From the NCBI GenBank assembly GCA_019636655.1, contig JAHBXB010000001.1, positions 1,178,001 through 1,242,000 of the forward strand: 64,000 nt of DNA, in the 5' to 3' direction. Under the pieces are notes generated by a model. That model did not search any database, had not been told where the DNA came from, and was given only the letters and a program-made list of their open reading frames with translations. The DNA is from Phycisphaeraceae bacterium. GTDB lineage: Bacteria > Planctomycetota > Phycisphaerae > Phycisphaerales > UBA1924. Made by a program: the position numbers and the translations under genes. Within the stretch, counting starts at the first letter, position 1, and every line of letters begins with the position of its first letter. This document shows, piece by piece, positions 27,572 through 35,300 of this stretch.

Positions 27572-27775
27572 ATGCGCCGACCGATTTCGTGCCTGGCCGG
27601 AATTGTCCTTGCCGTGACTGCGATTGGGTGTTCAGCCGCCCCCGCGCCAAGGCCGGTGGCAAGCGCTGCGCCTGCCTCTCTCTCGGCCGGCGACTCCATC
27701 GGTCAGTTGACGTTCCGGCCGCGGACCGCGCCGTCGGGCCGGGCCGTCGCCGGAGCCGATCTGTTCGACCGGTAG
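27572..27775 (+). CDS. Small predicted lipoprotein
   Basis: This gene encodes 67 aa. A signal peptide of about 19 residues ends TAIGC, which is an acceptable though not perfect lipobox with Cys20. The rest is Ala/Pro/Ser-rich with no recognisable domain. ATG 27572 has GGAG 7 nt upstream. It converges on the GH15 gene, with 7 bp between stops. It may be a small envelope lipoprotein, or a low-probability chance frame; the ribosome binding site plus the signal peptide favour a real gene. Confidence 0.55.
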   Translation: MRRPISCLAGIVLAVTAIGCSAAPAPRPVASAAPASLSAGDSIGQLTFRPRTAPSGRAVAGADLFDR

Positions 27776-27782
27776 CGCCGGG

Positions 27783-29789
27783 CTACGCGACGCGCGATTC
27801 CTGAGCGGCCCCGGGCAACGCCTGGCCGCCGAGTCGTGTGTACTGCTTCAGATACTCGACGACCGCCGTGACCAGGGTGGCCTGGCTCCAGGTGAGCGGG
27901 CTCACGCTCATGGGCACCCCGTTGTACGGGTGATACTGCTCGGCCAGGACCCCGGAGGGCTTGGTGCGCTTGACCGCCCACTCCAGGATCGGAAGGGCCT
28001 CCCGCAACTCGTCGAGCGTGGTCGCACGGGCGATCAGGTATTGGGCCTGCCACAGCGTGCAGATGACCCACGGGTTGCCGGGGACTGCATCCGTGTTCTC
28101 CCGCTCGACCTGGTGGTAGTAGTCCCGCTCGTACCGCGCACAGCCGCCGATCGGCGTCCGCGCCCAGAGCCGCTCCCGGATCGACGTCATCTCGGCCCCG
28201 ACCCGCTCATCGTGCACCGGCAGGGCGCCGAAGGCCCATATGGCGTAGTTGGCCGAGTCCCGAGTCATGTCGAGCTGGTACGTCCCGTCCTCCAGTGGCA
28301 CAGCCATGCGGGCGAACTGCTTCGACTCTGGATTCCACAGGTGCTTCAGGAGCGCGGCACGCATCCGATTGGCCGCGTCCAGCCACGAGTGGGCCCGATC
28401 GTCCTCGCCAAACTCGGCGGCGAACCGCGACGCCGCGGTGAGGGCCCCGATCGTCGCGGCGACCGTGAACGTGTGCACCCCGCGACGCTCCTCCCAAAGG
28501 TCCCACGACGGCTTCGGCAGCCCGTTGTAGTCGCGGTATTCCAGCATCCACTGGGCCGGCTGGGCGACGAGGGCCTGGTAGAGTGGCCGCACGAAGTCGG
28601 CCTCGCGGAACGCCTCGAAGTGCTTGCGAAGTGCCCAGAGCACCAGCGCTGTCTCGTCCTGTTGCACGGGAAGCACCGGGTTCCCGTCGATCATCCACGG
28701 ATGCCACGACGAAGCCAGGTGCCCCGCGGGGGAGTACTTGTGCAGGAAGTACCCGTTCCGATGGATCGTGCGGGCGCAGTACCGGAAGAACGACCGCGAG
28801 ATCTCCGGGTGGCCCGTGAGGATCAGCGCGTTGGCGATGAGCGCCCCATCGCGCGGCCAGCAATATGAGTAGTGGTCGCCGGCGTAGTGGGCGACGTCCG
28901 AGTCATTCGCCGCGATGATCGCCCCCCGGTTGTCGATCTGCGTTCGCGTGATGAGCTGGCTGCGAACGAACAGGTCTCGAAGGCTCTCCGGCAGCACACC
29001 GAGCTCGAGCGGATGCTTGGTTGCCCAGAGACGCCAGTAGGCGTCGGTCCGCTGGAGGATCCGGTCAGGGCCCCGTTCCCAGGTCGCCCGGTGGAGGCGG
29101 CGGACCATGTCGTACGAGTCGCCGCAGATCAGCCAGAAATGAGCCGTGCCGGAGGCGCCCGCGGCAACCTGGACGTTGAACCCCACGGTCGCGTCCACCG
29201 ACCCCTGGCTGATGGCGTTGCGCCCCAGCAGGCCGTCCTCCGCATCTCGCCACGTCCCCTCGGCACCCCCCATGCGCTTGGTGCCGATCGACCAGTGGTC
29301 GATCCGCGGCCTGTGCGAATCACATCCATTGATCAGGAAGTACGAGTCGTCTTTGTACATGACGACGCCGTGCGTCTCCGGGTCGTAGTTCGCGGTGTCG
29401 CCCAGCGGCGTCTCGCGGATCGACAGGTCAATGTGGAAGAACAGCCGGACATTCCGGGGCCGGCCTTCCAGATCTCGCACTGTCACCCGCCGGATGTACA
29501 CCGGATCCTGGCAGTCCACCGCGTCGTTGCAGATCAGTTCGAGCCCGAGCCGTGGGCTCGTCAGGCGCACCTCGGTCACCAGGGTGTCGGTGCGATACCG
29601 CAGTTCGCGGTGCCAGGACTCATCCTCGACCCAGGCAAACTGACCGTCGACCCAGACCCCGAACCGCTGGACATGCCCGCCTGTGTGGTTGAACCGGCCG
29701 ACCATCGGATAGTACAGATCCCGAACTCGATACAGATGATCGAACGTAATCAACAGGTCGCCGTTGCCGACGGGAATGTCGCGGGGCAT
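27783..29789 (-). CDS. Glycoside hydrolase family 15 (glucoamylase-like)
   Basis: This 668-aa protein has an N-terminal beta-sandwich (about 1-240) and a C-terminal alpha6/alpha6 barrel. Barrel motifs are the substrate-binding WPRD (311-314), the general acid in DLWEERRG (Glu433/434) and the general base Glu617 in VLAEQYHP. GH15 enzymes release glucose from starch-like or other alpha-glucans. There is no signal peptide, so a cytoplasmic glycogen or maltooligosaccharide role is likely. ATG 29789 is chosen over the longer frame because of AAGGAGG 9 nt upstream and because the family fold starts there. It is the last of four co-directional genes after acpP, fabF and fliN. Confidence 0.9.
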   Translation of the reverse strand: MPRDIPVGNGDLLITFDHLYRVRDLYYPMVGRFNHTGGHVQRFGVWVDGQFAWVEDESWHRELRYRTDTLVTEVRLTSPRLGLELICNDAVDCQDPVYIRRVTVRDLEGRPRNVRLFFHIDLSIRETPLGDTANYDPETHGVVMYKDDSYFLINGCDSHRPRIDHWSIGTKRMGGAEGTWRDAEDGLLGRNAISQGSVDATVGFNVQVAAGASGTAHFWLICGDSYDMVRRLHRATWERGPDRILQRTDAYWRLWATKHPLELGVLPESLRDLFVRSQLITRTQIDNRGAIIAANDSDVAHYAGDHYSYCWPRDGALIANALILTGHPEISRSFFRYCARTIHRNGYFLHKYSPAGHLASSWHPWMIDGNPVLPVQQDETALVLWALRKHFEAFREADFVRPLYQALVAQPAQWMLEYRDYNGLPKPSWDLWEERRGVHTFTVAATIGALTAASRFAAEFGEDDRAHSWLDAANRMRAALLKHLWNPESKQFARMAVPLEDGTYQLDMTRDSANYAIWAFGALPVHDERVGAEMTSIRERLWARTPIGGCARYERDYYHQVERENTDAVPGNPWVICTLWQAQYLIARATTLDELREALPILEWAVKRTKPSGVLAEQYHPYNGVPMSVSPLTWSQATLVTAVVEYLKQYTRLGGQALPGAAQESRVA

Positions 29790-29853
29790 GGGTGCGGGGC
29801 CTCCTTCTCGGGAGGGTACTGATCGGCCGGGCGTCCACGTCGAAATAGCCCGC

Positions 29854-30180
29854 TCAGGCAGCGGGCGCTGCCGAGGCACCCGCGTGCGATGGTAGGGCCT
29901 CACCATCGGCGGCCCCGATCCCAAGGGCTTCGATCCGGGCCTTGAGGTCGCCGATGTAGGAGATGCGGATCCCGAAGTTCTCCCCCACTTTCACGGCGTA
30001 CCCGGTGGCCACCGGCTTGTTGTTCACAAGCAGGTGAAGTTCATCGTCCGCCCGCTTGGGCAGTTCGATGATCGAACCGGGCACCAGGGACACCACGTCG
30101 GCAAGGCGACTCTGCCGCTCGCCGATCACGACGATGAGCGGGACTTCGAGGTGCAGCACCCGATCCAGGGTGGGAGACAT
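29854..30180 (-). CDS. fliN: FliN/SpoA-domain flagellar motor switch-type protein
   Basis: This 108-aa protein is a single SpoA (surface presentation of antigens) domain. LHLEVPLIVVIGERQSRLADVVSLVPGSIIELPK is followed by ELHLLVNNKPVATGYAVKVGENFGIRI, the classic FliN/YscQ pattern. In flagella FliN forms the C-ring with FliM and FliG; in type III secretion it forms the sorting platform. No other flagellar or secretion gene is in the window. It lies between fabF and the GH15 gene with 56- and 64-bp gaps, probably on the same transcript. A short Ala-rich tail follows the domain. Confidence 0.85.
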   Translation of the reverse strand: MSPTLDRVLHLEVPLIVVIGERQSRLADVVSLVPGSIIELPKRADDELHLLVNNKPVATGYAVKVGENFGIRISYIGDLKARIEALGIGAADGEALPSHAGASAAPAA

Positions 30181-30236
30181 GCACGGGTTATCGGCGTTGA
30201 ACCCGCTGTCGCTGCAGCGGCAGCCGCTGCGTGACG

Positions 30237-31517
30237 CTAGGAGTACCGCCCGACCACCAGTGTCACGTTATGGCCGCCGAACCCGAACGTGTTGTTCAGG
30301 ACGTACTTGATCCGGCGCTCGCGGGCGTGATGCGGGACCAGGTCGAGGTCGAACGACTCATCCGGGTTGTCCAGGTTGATGGTCGGCGCGATGATCCCGT
30401 CCCGCACCGCGTGGATACACGCGATCAGCTCGACCGCCCCCGAGGCCCCGAGGCAGTGGCCGTGCATCGACTTGGTCGATGACATCAGCAGTTTTCCACC
30501 AGCGGACTTGCGGGCGTGATCGCCGAAGACCGAGATGCACGCGGCGACCTCCGCCTTGTCACCCAACGGCGTCGACGTGCCGTGAGCATTGATGTAGTCG
30601 ATCTGCTCCGGGTTCAAGCGGGAATCCTCGAGCGCCCACCGCATGGACCGTGCCGCCCCGCGCCCCTCCGCATCCGGGGCCGTGATGTGGCTGGCATCGG
30701 AACTGTTCGCCGAGCCGAGTAGTTCCGCGTAGATCTCCGCACCGCGGGCCCTGGCGTGTTCCTCCGTCTCGATCACAAACATGGCCGCGCCCTCGGCGAG
30801 CACGAACCCGTCGCGGCCGACGTCGAAGGGGCGGGAGGCCCGTTCCGGCTCATCGTTCCTCGTGCTCAGGGCCTTCATGGTCATGAAGGCGCCGATGCAC
30901 AGGGGAGAGACCGCGGCTTCGGCGCCCCCCACCACCATCACGTCCGCGCGGCCGCGGCGCATGATCTCGATCGCCTCGCCGATCGCGTGGCCCGAGGAGG
31001 CGCACGCCGTGGCATGGGCCGAACCGGGCCCGCGCAGGCCGTACTGAATCGATATCCCGCCGGTGCACGCGTTCACCATCAGGCGGGGCACCGTGAACGG
31101 GTTGATGCGGTCCGGCCCCCGGTCTCTCATCACGAGGACGCCGTCTTCAATCGTTTGAATGCCGCCCACGCCCGAACCAACGACCACCCCGCAGCGTTCC
31201 GGGTCCTCCCGGCTGAAATCGATCCCCGAGTGCGCCACGGCCTCTCCGGCAGCGCAGAGACCGAGCTGAGCGAATCGGTCGAGGCGGCGCGCCTCTCGGC
31301 CCTCGATCCACTTGGTCGGATCGAAGTCCCTGACTTGCCCGGCAATCTTGACCGTCCACTTGTCGTACTTCGTGAACGTCTCAGCGGTGATCGGCGAGAT
31401 TCCACTGCGCCCCTCCCGCATTCCGGCCCACGTCGACGGCGCATCGCAACCGAGATCGGTCACAGCACCGATCCCGGTAATGACCACTCGCGTTCCGGGT
31501 GCGTTGGCGTGCGCCAT
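30237..31517 (-). CDS. fabF: 3-oxoacyl-[acyl-carrier-protein] synthase II
   Basis: FabF carries out the condensation step of fatty-acid elongation. The 426-aa thiolase-fold enzyme has the Cys-His-His triad: Cys172 in ATACASSGHA, His312 in NAHGTSTPLGD and His354 in MHGHCLGASG. The C-terminal NNTFGFGGHN is also family-typical. It lies 33 bp downstream of acpP, a common pairing, because ACP carries its substrates. KAS I (FabB) is the alternative, but neighbourhood and sequence favour FabF. Confidence 0.94.
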   Translation of the reverse strand: MAHANAPGTRVVITGIGAVTDLGCDAPSTWAGMREGRSGISPITAETFTKYDKWTVKIAGQVRDFDPTKWIEGREARRLDRFAQLGLCAAGEAVAHSGIDFSREDPERCGVVVGSGVGGIQTIEDGVLVMRDRGPDRINPFTVPRLMVNACTGGISIQYGLRGPGSAHATACASSGHAIGEAIEIMRRGRADVMVVGGAEAAVSPLCIGAFMTMKALSTRNDEPERASRPFDVGRDGFVLAEGAAMFVIETEEHARARGAEIYAELLGSANSSDASHITAPDAEGRGAARSMRWALEDSRLNPEQIDYINAHGTSTPLGDKAEVAACISVFGDHARKSAGGKLLMSSTKSMHGHCLGASGAVELIACIHAVRDGIIAPTINLDNPDESFDLDLVPHHARERRIKYVLNNTFGFGGHNVTLVVGRYS

Positions 31518-31550
31518 TGCGGGGTTAGGGGCTCCGGCCGGGCGCGGAGG

Positions 31551-31799
31551 CTATTCCTTGCCCTGTGCCTGTTTGATGAAGTCGATGGCTTGGCCGACCG
31601 TCTTGATCTTCTCGGCCTGCTCGTCGGGGATCGAGGTCTCGAACTCATCCTCGAGTTCCATGACCAGTTCCACGGTATCCAGGCTGTCGGCGTTCAAATC
31701 CTCCACGAAGGAGGTATCCCGCGTGATTTTGCCCTTGTCCGCCCCCATCTGGTTGGCGACGATTTCGATCACTTTCGCTTCGATTTCTTGTTCGGTCAC
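31551..31799 (-). CDS. acpP: Acyl carrier protein
   Basis: This 82-aa acidic four-helix protein carries growing acyl chains on a phosphopantetheine arm. The attachment site is Ser39 in the DSL motif ([21 protein letters not shown]). GTG 31799 is the start: it gives the usual N-terminus [12 protein letters not shown] and has GGAG 8 nt upstream. The frame is open further upstream, but that sequence is non-coding in character. A sigma-70-like promoter precedes it. fabF follows 33 bp downstream. Confidence 0.95.
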   Translation of the reverse strand: MTEQEIEAKVIEIVANQMGADKGKITRDTSFVEDLNADSLDTVELVMELEDEFETSIPDEQAEKIKTVGQAIDFIKQAQGKE

Positions 31800-31862
31800 G
31801 ATCCGGTCTCCATGCGCTTCCGGAGCGGCCGTGACGGCCCGGCCCCATCGAAGCAGACGCCA

Positions 31863-31892
31863 AATATATCCGCCACGCCCCTCTGAGGCCAA
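31863..31892 (-). promoter_or_regulatory. Sigma-70-like promoter of acpP-fabF-fliN-GH15
   Basis: On the minus strand TTGGCC (31887-31892) and TATATT (31863-31868) are separated by 18 bp. They match the consensus at 4/6 and 5/6. The start would be near 31856, giving an acpP leader of about 55 nt. Confidence 0.6.
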
Positions 31893-31991
31893 GCGCGCCC
31901 CGGACGGGTCCCCGACATTGCGGCCCGGCGCTCCCGCAAGTGCCCCTCCCGGGCGTTGGGACCGGGGCCAATGGCCCGGCCGCAAAATTAT

Positions 31992-32012
31992 TGCCCGGGA
32001 CGATCCCGGGCA
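31992..32012. repeat. Perfect 9-bp inverted repeat, 3-nt loop
   Basis: TGCCCGGGA and TCCCGGGCA flank CGA. The second arm is part of one of the TCCCGGGC-ATTGG elements. It could be an operator or an RNA hairpin. Confidence 0.5.
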
Positions 32013-32267
32013 TTGGCGCCGGCGTAGATGGGGCATGATGCATCGCACCGCCTTGGAGAGAGCGGGCACCAGGTGAGAGAATCAGTCCGGCCGCGAAGAG
32101 CAGTGACGATCGCGGCAGTCCGCAAGACCCGGTGCGACGAACGAATCAGTGAACAGGACCGATAATGTCTCGCCCCGTGCAGCGCCCGGTGATGGACGCC
32201 GCTCGCGCGGGGAGAGTCACCAAGTCGAGATTCTGAGCGCGGCGTTCGCGTTCAGAGGAACGAGATC

Positions 32268-32296
32268 GTGAGTGGCGAAGTGGGCTCGCCATTCAC
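32268..32296 (+). terminator. Strong stem-loop followed by T-rich run
   Basis: An 11-bp stem (GTGAGTGGCGA with TCGCCATTCAC, one G-U pair) and a 7-nt loop are followed after 6 nt by GTTTCCTTTTT. It resembles an intrinsic terminator for plus-strand RNA, but no plus-strand gene lies upstream. It may end a small RNA or act as an attenuator for the DUF1444-like gene. Confidence 0.35.
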
Positions 32297-32466
32297 GGCT
32301 CGTTTCCTTTTTGCGCTCCGGCCCAAGCGCGTCAAATGCGCTGTGCGGCGGGAAGGAACATCGCAGTGGAGGCGTCGTACCGAATGGTCGATGAGGGAGG
32401 GTCGAATAGCGGACCGGGCCGTTGTTGTCCTCCCGGCAGTGCTGTACACGTCCAGGATCAAGACTG

Positions 32467-33258
32467 ATGTCCGGGATGCCGCGAGAGCCAGAAGCGTTCG
32501 CCGAGCAAGTGGCGTTCATGCTGCGCCGGTTGCAGCCCGAGCACGCCGTCGAGATCGTCGGTCCCCGCGAACTGATCGTGGACGGCCGCCGGCTTGATCT
32601 GGACAACCTGTATCGCTTGGTGAACCACGACCCTGATCGTGGCCGCGAGATCGTCGAGCACTACCTCGACCAGCTCTTCTCCGGCGAAGGGGTCGGCCTC
32701 ACCAGTGTGGCGTTCGACTTTGCGCGGCCACGCATCATGCCCCGGATCCAGCCCGAATCGATCTTTAACCACCTGAATCGCGAGCAGGTTGCGCACGTGC
32801 CCTTCGTCAACGGCACGGTCGTCGTGTTCGTGATCGACCTGCCGCACATGACCGTCAGCGTCACGACCGAGCAGCTGATCAAGTGGCGCACGACTCCGGA
32901 GGACCTCGAGGAGATCGCCAAGTCCAACCTCGACACCTACTCCCCCGAGCTCGAGCTGCAACTGGTCGAGAGCCGCGAGGGCGGCCGAGCGGCGATCGTC
33001 GCCGAACAGGACGGCTACGACGCCGCCCGGCTCCTGATGACCGACCTCTACAAGCGGCTGGCGCCGCGACTGGGCGGCGATTTCCTGGTCGCAACACCGG
33101 CCCGCGATATGTTTGTCGCGCTCTCCCCCGGGCCCGGCCCCTTCGTCGAGCGGCTCCGCGGCCGCGTCCGACAGGACTACCGCCGGCTTCCATACCCGAT
33201 CACCGAGACGTTCTTTTACGTCACTCGGGACGGCGTCGCCGGCACGATCGCGGCGTAG
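32467..33258 (+). CDS. DUF1444-family (YtpP/UPF0354-like) protein
   Basis: This 263-aa cytoplasmic protein has no signal peptide or membrane segment. The layout fits DUF1444: an N-terminal helical part, a central IFNHLNREQVAHVPFVNGTVVVFVIDLP, then a EDLEEIAKSNLDTYSP helix, EQDGYDAARLLMTDLYKRL and a PARDMFVALSPG segment. The molecular function of the family is unknown. The start is ambiguous between ATG 32467 and ATG 32476; neither has a good ribosome binding site. It follows the long non-coding interval, and pabA/trpG begins 28 bp downstream. Confidence 0.7.
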   Translation: MSGMPREPEAFAEQVAFMLRRLQPEHAVEIVGPRELIVDGRRLDLDNLYRLVNHDPDRGREIVEHYLDQLFSGEGVGLTSVAFDFARPRIMPRIQPESIFNHLNREQVAHVPFVNGTVVVFVIDLPHMTVSVTTEQLIKWRTTPEDLEEIAKSNLDTYSPELELQLVESREGGRAAIVAEQDGYDAARLLMTDLYKRLAPRLGGDFLVATPARDMFVALSPGPGPFVERLRGRVRQDYRRLPYPITETFFYVTRDGVAGTIAA

Positions 33259-33275
33259 CCCTTCGGGCAATGCCC

Positions 33276-33281
33276 TACGGT
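33276..33281 (+). promoter_or_regulatory. -10-like TACGGT before pabA/trpG
   Basis: TACGGT lies 5 nt upstream of GTG 33287 without a ribosome binding site, fitting the leaderless-type pattern. Confidence 0.35.
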
Positions 33282-33286
33282 TCGCC

Positions 33287-33940
33287 GTGATCCTGGTCAT
33301 CGACAACTACGACAGCTTCACGTTCAACCTCGTCCACGGGCTCGCTGCCGCCTCGCCGGACGAGGATGTCCGAGTCGTGCGCTGCGACCGCATTGATGCC
33401 CGCACCGCCGCGAAGATGGAGCCGACCCACATCGTTATTTCTCCGGGCCCGTGCACCCCCGCCGAGGCCGGATTGAGCGTCGATGTCATCCATTCGCTCG
33501 CCGGGCGGGTACCGATCCTCGGGGTCTGCCTCGGCCACCAGTGCATCGCCGCGGCGTTTGGCATGGCAGTGGTTCGGGCGGACGAGCCCGTCCATGGACA
33601 TACCGGCGTCGTGCGGCACGACGGACGCGGCTTGTTTGATGGGATCCACGACCGATGTGTCGCGGCCAGGTACCACTCTCTGATTGTCGATGAGAGCACG
33701 GTCGGCCACGGCTGGGAGGTCTCGGCGTGGATGGATGGGCGGGACCCGGGACGGCGGCTGATCATGGGCTTGCGGCGGAGATGGGACCGGCCGGGTCTGG
33801 CGCCGCTCGACGGCATTCAGTTTCATCCCGAGAGTTTCCTCACCGAGGATGGCCCGCGGATCCTGCGGAACTTCATGCGGTCAGAGCCAACGTCCGAGGC
33901 CGGAGCCCGTGGGATCAGCCCCACTACACTTGGTCCATGA
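33287..33940 (+). CDS. Aminodeoxychorismate/anthranilate synthase component II (glutamine amidotransferase)
   Basis: This 217-aa class I glutamine amidotransferase supplies ammonia to chorismate for p-aminobenzoate (PabA) or anthranilate (TrpG). It shows LVIDNYDSFTFNLVHGL, ISPGPCTPAEAG, the nucleophile Cys81 in GVCLGHQ, and the His-Glu pair in IQFHPESF. The two roles are not separable by sequence, and one protein often serves both. No component I gene is nearby. GTG 33287 is the family start. The stop overlaps the next ATG by 4 bp, indicating coupling. Confidence 0.92.
   Translation: MILVIDNYDSFTFNLVHGLAAASPDEDVRVVRCDRIDARTAAKMEPTHIVISPGPCTPAEAGLSVDVIHSLAGRVPILGVCLGHQCIAAAFGMAVVRADEPVHGHTGVVRHDGRGLFDGIHDRCVAARYHSLIVDESTVGHGWEVSAWMDGRDPGRRLIMGLRRRWDRPGLAPLDGIQFHPESFLTEDGPRILRNFMRSEPTSEAGARGISPTTLGP
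33925..33930 (+). promoter_or_regulatory. -10-like TACACT before the 146-aa gene
   Basis: TACACT lies 6 nt upstream of ATG 33937, inside the 3' end of pabA/trpG. It would give the next gene its own leaderless transcript in addition to coupling. Confidence 0.4.
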
Positions 33941-34377
33941 TCGAACCCGCTCCAACGACCAAGATTGACCCGACGATCGCCCGTGGTGTCTTTGAGGGCC
34001 TGACGCAGGCCACCGGCACCAAGCCGGCGTACGCCATCGTTTCGTTCCCGAACACCGACTACCGCACGTACCTCGTGCCCACCGGCGCCGTCACAGCCCA
34101 GCCCGGGAAGCGGGTCTCCGGCACGGTCCAGGCGAGAGCCCGGCGGATTGATTCCGTGCTCACCGGCGGCCGTTATGTGGAGCCCGTCTACGGCCACCCG
34201 CGCCGCGTCCAGGGGAGCGTCATCGCGGTGACCCCCGGCGCGGTGGTTGTCAATGCGGGGTTCCCGATTCACTGCACGCCGACCGATCCACGCCAGAAGG
34301 CCTCGGACTTTCAGGTCGGCGACTTCGTAAGCTTTGACGTGATGGAGGGGGCGTCGCTCTCCCCGTCACCGCAGTAG
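33937..34377 (+). CDS. Conserved-looking hypothetical protein
   Basis: I do not recognise this 146-aa protein. It has no signal peptide or membrane segment. The N-terminal 30 residues look helical. The rest alternates short beta-like stretches (YAIVSFPNTDYRTYLVP, KRVSGTVQARARRID, GSVIAVTPGAVVVNAGFPI, FQVGDFVSFDVMEG), which could be an OB-like barrel, but this is a guess from strand pattern. The start overlaps the pabA/trpG stop (ATGA) and has TACACT 6 nt upstream. Convergent with the membrane-protein trio that follows. Confidence 0.7.
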   Translation: MIEPAPTTKIDPTIARGVFEGLTQATGTKPAYAIVSFPNTDYRTYLVPTGAVTAQPGKRVSGTVQARARRIDSVLTGGRYVEPVYGHPRRVQGSVIAVTPGAVVVNAGFPIHCTPTDPRQKASDFQVGDFVSFDVMEGASLSPSPQ

Positions 34378-34394
34378 ATCGCATCGCCCCAACC

Positions 34395-34685
34395 TCACCG
34401 CGGCTCGTTGACCGCATCGCGGATTGACGAGACGACGGAACGGACGATCGGCACCGCCACCGCCAGCACGGCCGGGCTGGTCACCATCCGCCGCACCAGC
34501 CCATACGTCCCGCGCCGCCCGGCGATCCTGCCCAGGATGATCCCGCCGATCGCCGCTGCGCCGACCGCCACCATGGCCGAACTGCCCCGAAGCGCCGGGA
34601 ACGGCGTCCCGCGCTGATCACCCGTCGCCAGAAGCCGTTCCTTGGCCTCGGCAAGAGTTAGTGGAGCCTGGTCCGGAACGCCCAC
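34395..34685 (-). CDS. Small membrane protein, third gene of YqjD/YqjE-like trio
   Basis: This 96-aa protein starts at GTG 34685, which has AGGAGG 6 nt upstream, inside the end of the YqjE-like gene (28-bp overlap). An N-terminal amphipathic helix (LTLAEAKERLLATGDQ) is followed by one or two hydrophobic stretches (AMVAVGAAAIGGIILGRIAG and SPAVLAVAVPIVRSVV). Family is unknown; position corresponds to YqjK in the E. coli yqjD-yqjE-yqjK operon, but sequence similarity is not evident. Confidence 0.65.
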   Translation of the reverse strand: MGVPDQAPLTLAEAKERLLATGDQRGTPFPALRGSSAMVAVGAAAIGGIILGRIAGRRGTYGLVRRMVTSPAVLAVAVPIVRSVVSSIRDAVNEPR

Positions 34686-34936
34686 AACACTCCTCCTGAA
34701 AGAGCGACACACGCGGCGCCGACGATCACCGAAGCCCACGGTGCGCCGACGGCCGCCTGGAGCCCCATGTAGGCCCCCGCCAGCATCAGCCCTACGCCAG
34801 CGAGCACGAGCACGGCGATGCCAAGAAGAAGGACAGACAGAACGCACAACTCGGTGACCGCCCGGCGCAGCGTTCGCCCCTCGGCTTCGGCAAGCTCCGC
34901 GACCCTCACCACAAACTGTGACAGCGTCTTGAGCAC
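34658..34936 (-). CDS. YqjE-like (phage-holin-family) inner membrane protein
   Basis: This 92-aa protein has an N-terminal helix (VVRVAELAEAEGRTLRRAVTE) and two transmembrane segments (about 31-55 and 60-85). This is the layout of the YqjE/phage-holin 3_6 group, which has no proven lytic role in chromosomal contexts. GTG 34936 starts 3 nt after the stop of the DUF883 gene, so the two are probably coupled. It overlaps the next gene's start by 28 bp. Confidence 0.7.
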   Translation of the reverse strand: MLKTLSQFVVRVAELAEAEGRTLRRAVTELCVLSVLLLGIAVLVLAGVGLMLAGAYMGLQAAVGAPWASVIVGAACVALSGGVLWAFRTRLH

Positions 34937-34939
34937 CGC

Positions 34940-35233
34940 TTATCGCCGCAACATGAAGCCAATCAGGGCGCCAACGCCCAAGGCGATCCCGACCGCCATG
35001 AGCGGACGTTCCTCGATCCGCTTCTCGAGGGTGTGAACGTTCTCCTTGCCAGCCGCGACGGCGGTGTCGACCGCGGAGTGCACGCGGCTCTTCACCACTC
35101 CCGAGGCGTCCCGCAGCAGTTCGTTGAAATCGACCCGGAGTTGCACAAGATCGCCCTTGATCGAGTCAAGGTCGTTCCGCAGGTCCGCCTCGTCAGAACG
35201 CGACGCTTTGGCTGGGTGGCTCGAAGTCGTCAT
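34940..35233 (-). CDS. DUF883 (ElaB/YqjD-like) membrane-anchored protein
   Basis: This 97-aa protein has a Ser-rich start and a long amphipathic helix (about 15-70: DLRNDLDSIKGDLVQLRVDFNELLRD). A single C-terminal transmembrane helix ends GFMLRR, with the glycine-rich pattern typical of DUF883. E. coli YqjD, ElaB and YgaM are inner-membrane proteins reported to bind ribosomes in stationary phase. ATG 35233 has AAGGAG 6 nt upstream. It is the first gene of the trio with the YqjE-like and 96-aa proteins. Confidence 0.8.
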   Translation of the reverse strand: MTTSSHPAKASRSDEADLRNDLDSIKGDLVQLRVDFNELLRDASGVVKSRVHSAVDTAVAAGKENVHTLEKRIEERPLMAVGIALGVGALIGFMLRR

Positions 35234-35300
35234 GGCGTGCTCCTTGCAGGCTGGTTGTGTTTTCGTACCAACCACCCCGGCGCACGCGGTATTCCCCCGA

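Larger units (their letters stand above)
31893..32466. other. Non-coding, hairpin-rich interval between acpP and DUF1444-like gene
   Basis: There is no credible gene in this stretch, nor in the short acpP leader beside it. It holds four copies in alternating orientation of a TCCCGGGC-[AG]TTGG-like element (31947-31959 +, 31968-31979 -, 31991-32000 -, 32004-32016 +). It also holds a perfect 9-bp stem at 31992-32012 and an 11-bp stem with one G-U pair at 32268-32296, followed by a T-rich run. I could not match it to tmRNA, RNase P RNA, SRP RNA or a known riboswitch. Confidence 0.5.

Noticed and set aside
31893-32466. tmRNA, RNase P RNA or SRP RNA
   Set aside because: None of the conserved core segments of these RNAs could be found in the interval on either strand.
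32217-32606. 129-codon minus-strand open frame in the non-coding interval
   Set aside because: It overlaps the start of the DUF1444-like gene antisense, has Ser/Arg-biased composition, and lacks a start signal.
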